Assembly: GCA_002343335.1 (NCBI GenBank)
Contig: DDSI01000014.1
Location: 2,241 to 10,260, forward strand
DNA: 8,020 nt
Source: Bacteriovoracaceae bacterium UBA2394
GTDB lineage: Bacteria; Bdellovibrionota; UBA2394
Direction: 5' to 3'
A program made the position numbers and the translations under genes. The notes under the pieces were generated by a model. The model saw only the letters and a program-made list of their open reading frames with translations, was not told the origin of the DNA and did not search any database. This document shows positions 6,385-8,020 of this stretch, piece by piece. Every line of letters starts with the position of its first letter. The stretch's first letter is position 1.

Positions 6385-8020
6385 ATGTCTCGAAATACTT
6401 TTCAATGGATCTCTACCCTCATCATCGTCTTTTTCTTTGTGCTTTGTCCGCTCGTCTCGAGTGCCGCGACGTTTTCAGTTCTTAATTACGGCGCAAAAGC
6501 AAATGACGGAATGAGTGATGAGAATGCGTTTAACGCTGCTGTGAATGCGTCGGCAAACGGGGACACCATTTACTTCCCGACGGGTACTTTCAATGTCGAT
6601 GGCGATGGATTCAATCTTCCATCGAATCGCATCATCAAGGGCGACGGCATGGGAAAGACAATCATTAAAAACTCAAGCACCGCAGGATTCACCTACACGT
6701 TAAAGATTGAAAACAGATCGGGAATCACAATGAGTGATTTCACCTTAGATGGAAACGGCGTCTACATGGGCAATGTCGACGGGGTTCAGTGGACGAAAGT
6801 TGAAATGGTGAACTTGAATCGCTCAGCCGACAATCACCAAGGTATTTTTGGAAATGGTTTGAGAAATGTTACCGTGAAGGATTCTGTTTTTAGAAATATT
6901 CGCCATGTCACCATGATTTATAACGTAACGAACGTCCGATTCGAACGTAATCGCATCACCGATGTCGGCTATGGCTTAAAACTCCAAGCTCCCATGGAAG
7001 GCCTTTACATCATCGACAATATTTTTGAGCAAGTTCGCGCGTCGATGGGCGTAGAGCTGCAGGGAAATATCACGCTCAGAGCCAATAATATTCGCGTGGA
7101 ATACAATCAGTATATCAATCCGAAGCTGAACGCCGGCGTCACGAATTCACACGCCTTTTGTTATTCTCTTGTTCCAGAAAATGCCACGAACATGGTCGTC
7201 TACAGAAACTATTGTGAAGGAAACACGGCGTATCCAAAGCGAGGCGTAGTGTTGGCTTATGAAATCGCGGGAAACGCCGCCGGCAGTCACTGCTCATCCG
7301 CCGCCACCAAAGTGTACGAAAACTGGGCGAAGGATTTGAACGACTGCGGTGGTATTACCACTTCTCGCGGTGTCCAGGCCTTCAACAATCGCTGTGAAAA
7401 TACGATTGAGGCTTTTGGTTTTGCCTCGCCCGCTAATGGTATTGCAGACGCTTCTCAATGCTCCAACATTTCAAACAATGGACTCACCACTCTCAGTTGG
7501 GCTTCGAGCTTCAAAAAGAATCAATTTTGGAACTTAGACGGAACTCAACCTCCCCCCGTGAATCCTCCTGTCACTCCGCCGCCGGGACCTGTCACCAATG
7601 CTCCACTTCCCACGGATGGAGGGGTCTATCTTTCGGACTTAGACTTCTCTGGAGAAAATCAGTGGGGCCCTTTCGAGCTCGACATGAGTAATGGTGAGCA
7701 AGCTGCGGGCGATGGAAAGAAAATTCAGTTCGGCTTGACCTCTTATGCCAAGGGAATCGGAGCGCATGCACCTGCGAATCTCATTTTTGAACTAGACGGA
7801 AATTACGACACCCTTCGAGGGCTCGCCGGAATCGATGCCGAATCCGGAGCGAATGGATCAGCGACTCTAGAAGTTCTTTTGGATGGTCAATCCATTTATA
7901 CCTCCGCGACCCTTAGAGGCAATCAAACGCCCGTCTCACTGGACCTCGATGTAAGAAATGGACAGATCCTCGAACTTAAAATTCATAATGGCGGCGACAG
8001 CAATGACTACGACCATGTGT
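6385..8020 (+). CDS. Secreted right-handed beta-helix (pectate-lyase-3-like) protein with NPCBM domain, partial
   Basis: The reading frame stays open for 545 codons and runs off the right edge, so the C-terminus is missing. Residues 1-28 form a Sec signal peptide (hydrophobic IIVFFFVLCPLV, cleavage near VSSAA). C21 lacks a proper lipobox, so it is probably not a lipoprotein. Residues 30-95 match the start of the pectate_lyase_3 fold (FSVLNYGAKANDGMSDENAF, then GDTIYFPTGTF), and parallel beta-helix coils continue to about 380. All six mature cysteines (259, 277, 303, 321, 337, 359) lie in the last third of the helix, suggesting disulfides formed after export. A Pro-rich linker (389-402) leads to an NPCBM-type carbohydrate-binding module from about 413 (VYLSDLDF, YAKGIGAHAPANLIFELDG, DYDHV), of which only the last strand or so is lost. 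The likely role is binding or cleaving an extracellular polysaccharide. I cannot identify catalytic residues, so lyase, hydrolase and non-enzymatic binding all remain open. Confidence 0.88.
   Translation, partial: MSRNTFQWISTLIIVFFFVLCPLVSSAATFSVLNYGAKANDGMSDENAFNAAVNASANGDTIYFPTGTFNVDGDGFNLPSNRIIKGDGMGKTIIKNSSTAGFTYTLKIENRSGITMSDFTLDGNGVYMGNVDGVQWTKVEMVNLNRSADNHQGIFGNGLRNVTVKDSVFRNIRHVTMIYNVTNVRFERNRITDVGYGLKLQAPMEGLYIIDNIFEQVRASMGVELQGNITLRANNIRVEYNQYINPKLNAGVTNSHAFCYSLVPENATNMVVYRNYCEGNTAYPKRGVVLAYEIAGNAAGSHCSSAATKVYENWAKDLNDCGGITTSRGVQAFNNRCENTIEAFGFASPANGIADASQCSNISNNGLTTLSWASSFKKNQFWNLDGTQPPPVNPPVTPPPGPVTNAPLPTDGGVYLSDLDFSGENQWGPFELDMSNGEQAAGDGKKIQFGLTSYAKGIGAHAPANLIFELDGNYDTLRGLAGIDAESGANGSATLEVLLDGQSIYTSATLRGNQTPVSLDLDVRNGQILELKIHNGGDSNDYDHV

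Noticed and set aside
6385..6450. Lipoprotein signal peptide (Cys at residue 21)
   Set aside because: Residues before the Cys are F-V-L, with Leu at -1 where a lipobox needs Gly, Ala or Ser. An ordinary signal peptidase I site near VSSAA fits better.

Overview
The window looks like chromosomal DNA of a free-living, Gram-negative, signalling-rich bacterium of roughly balanced base composition. A delta-proteobacterial or Bdellovibrionota-type host is the best guess. This is inference from gene style: a degenerate HD-GYP protein with a distinctive N-terminal region, a zinc-ribbon/class III cyclase/AAA/TPR protein, a TPR-glycosyltransferase and a sigma-54-type promoter. No rRNA or other taxonomic marker is present. 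I see no tRNA, rRNA, CRISPR array, insertion sequence or phage gene.

Layout: (i) 1-277 is upstream sequence without a gene I can name; one frame is open from the left edge, and there is a short perfect inverted repeat at 105-124. (ii) 278-1738 (+) encodes a degenerate HD-GYP-type signalling protein without its catalytic motifs. (iii) 1728-4634 (-) encodes a large soluble multidomain class IIIb nucleotide cyclase. Its stop region overlaps that of the previous gene tail-to-tail by 11 bases. (iv) 4615-6105 (-) encodes a TPR protein with a GT9/heptosyltransferase-like domain. It lies directly upstream of the cyclase in the same transcript and overlaps it by 20 bases. (v) 6106-6384 is a divergent intergenic region holding a strong palindrome, a weak terminator-like hairpin and a very good sigma-54 (-24/-12) promoter match. 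(vi) 6385 to the right edge (+) encodes a secreted right-handed beta-helix (pectate-lyase-3-like) protein with a proline-rich linker and an NPCBM carbohydrate-binding module. It is cut off by the window end, near the end of the NPCBM domain.

How the parts may work together: the two minus-strand genes form a coupled pair joining a putative glycan-modifying enzyme to cAMP-type signalling. The exported protein on the other side of the intergenic region appears to be under sigma-54 control, and the palindrome about 163 bp upstream of the predicted start site is well placed to be an activator (enhancer) site. The theme is surface or extracellular carbohydrate work beside second-messenger signalling. 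The functional links are inferred from position and motifs only.
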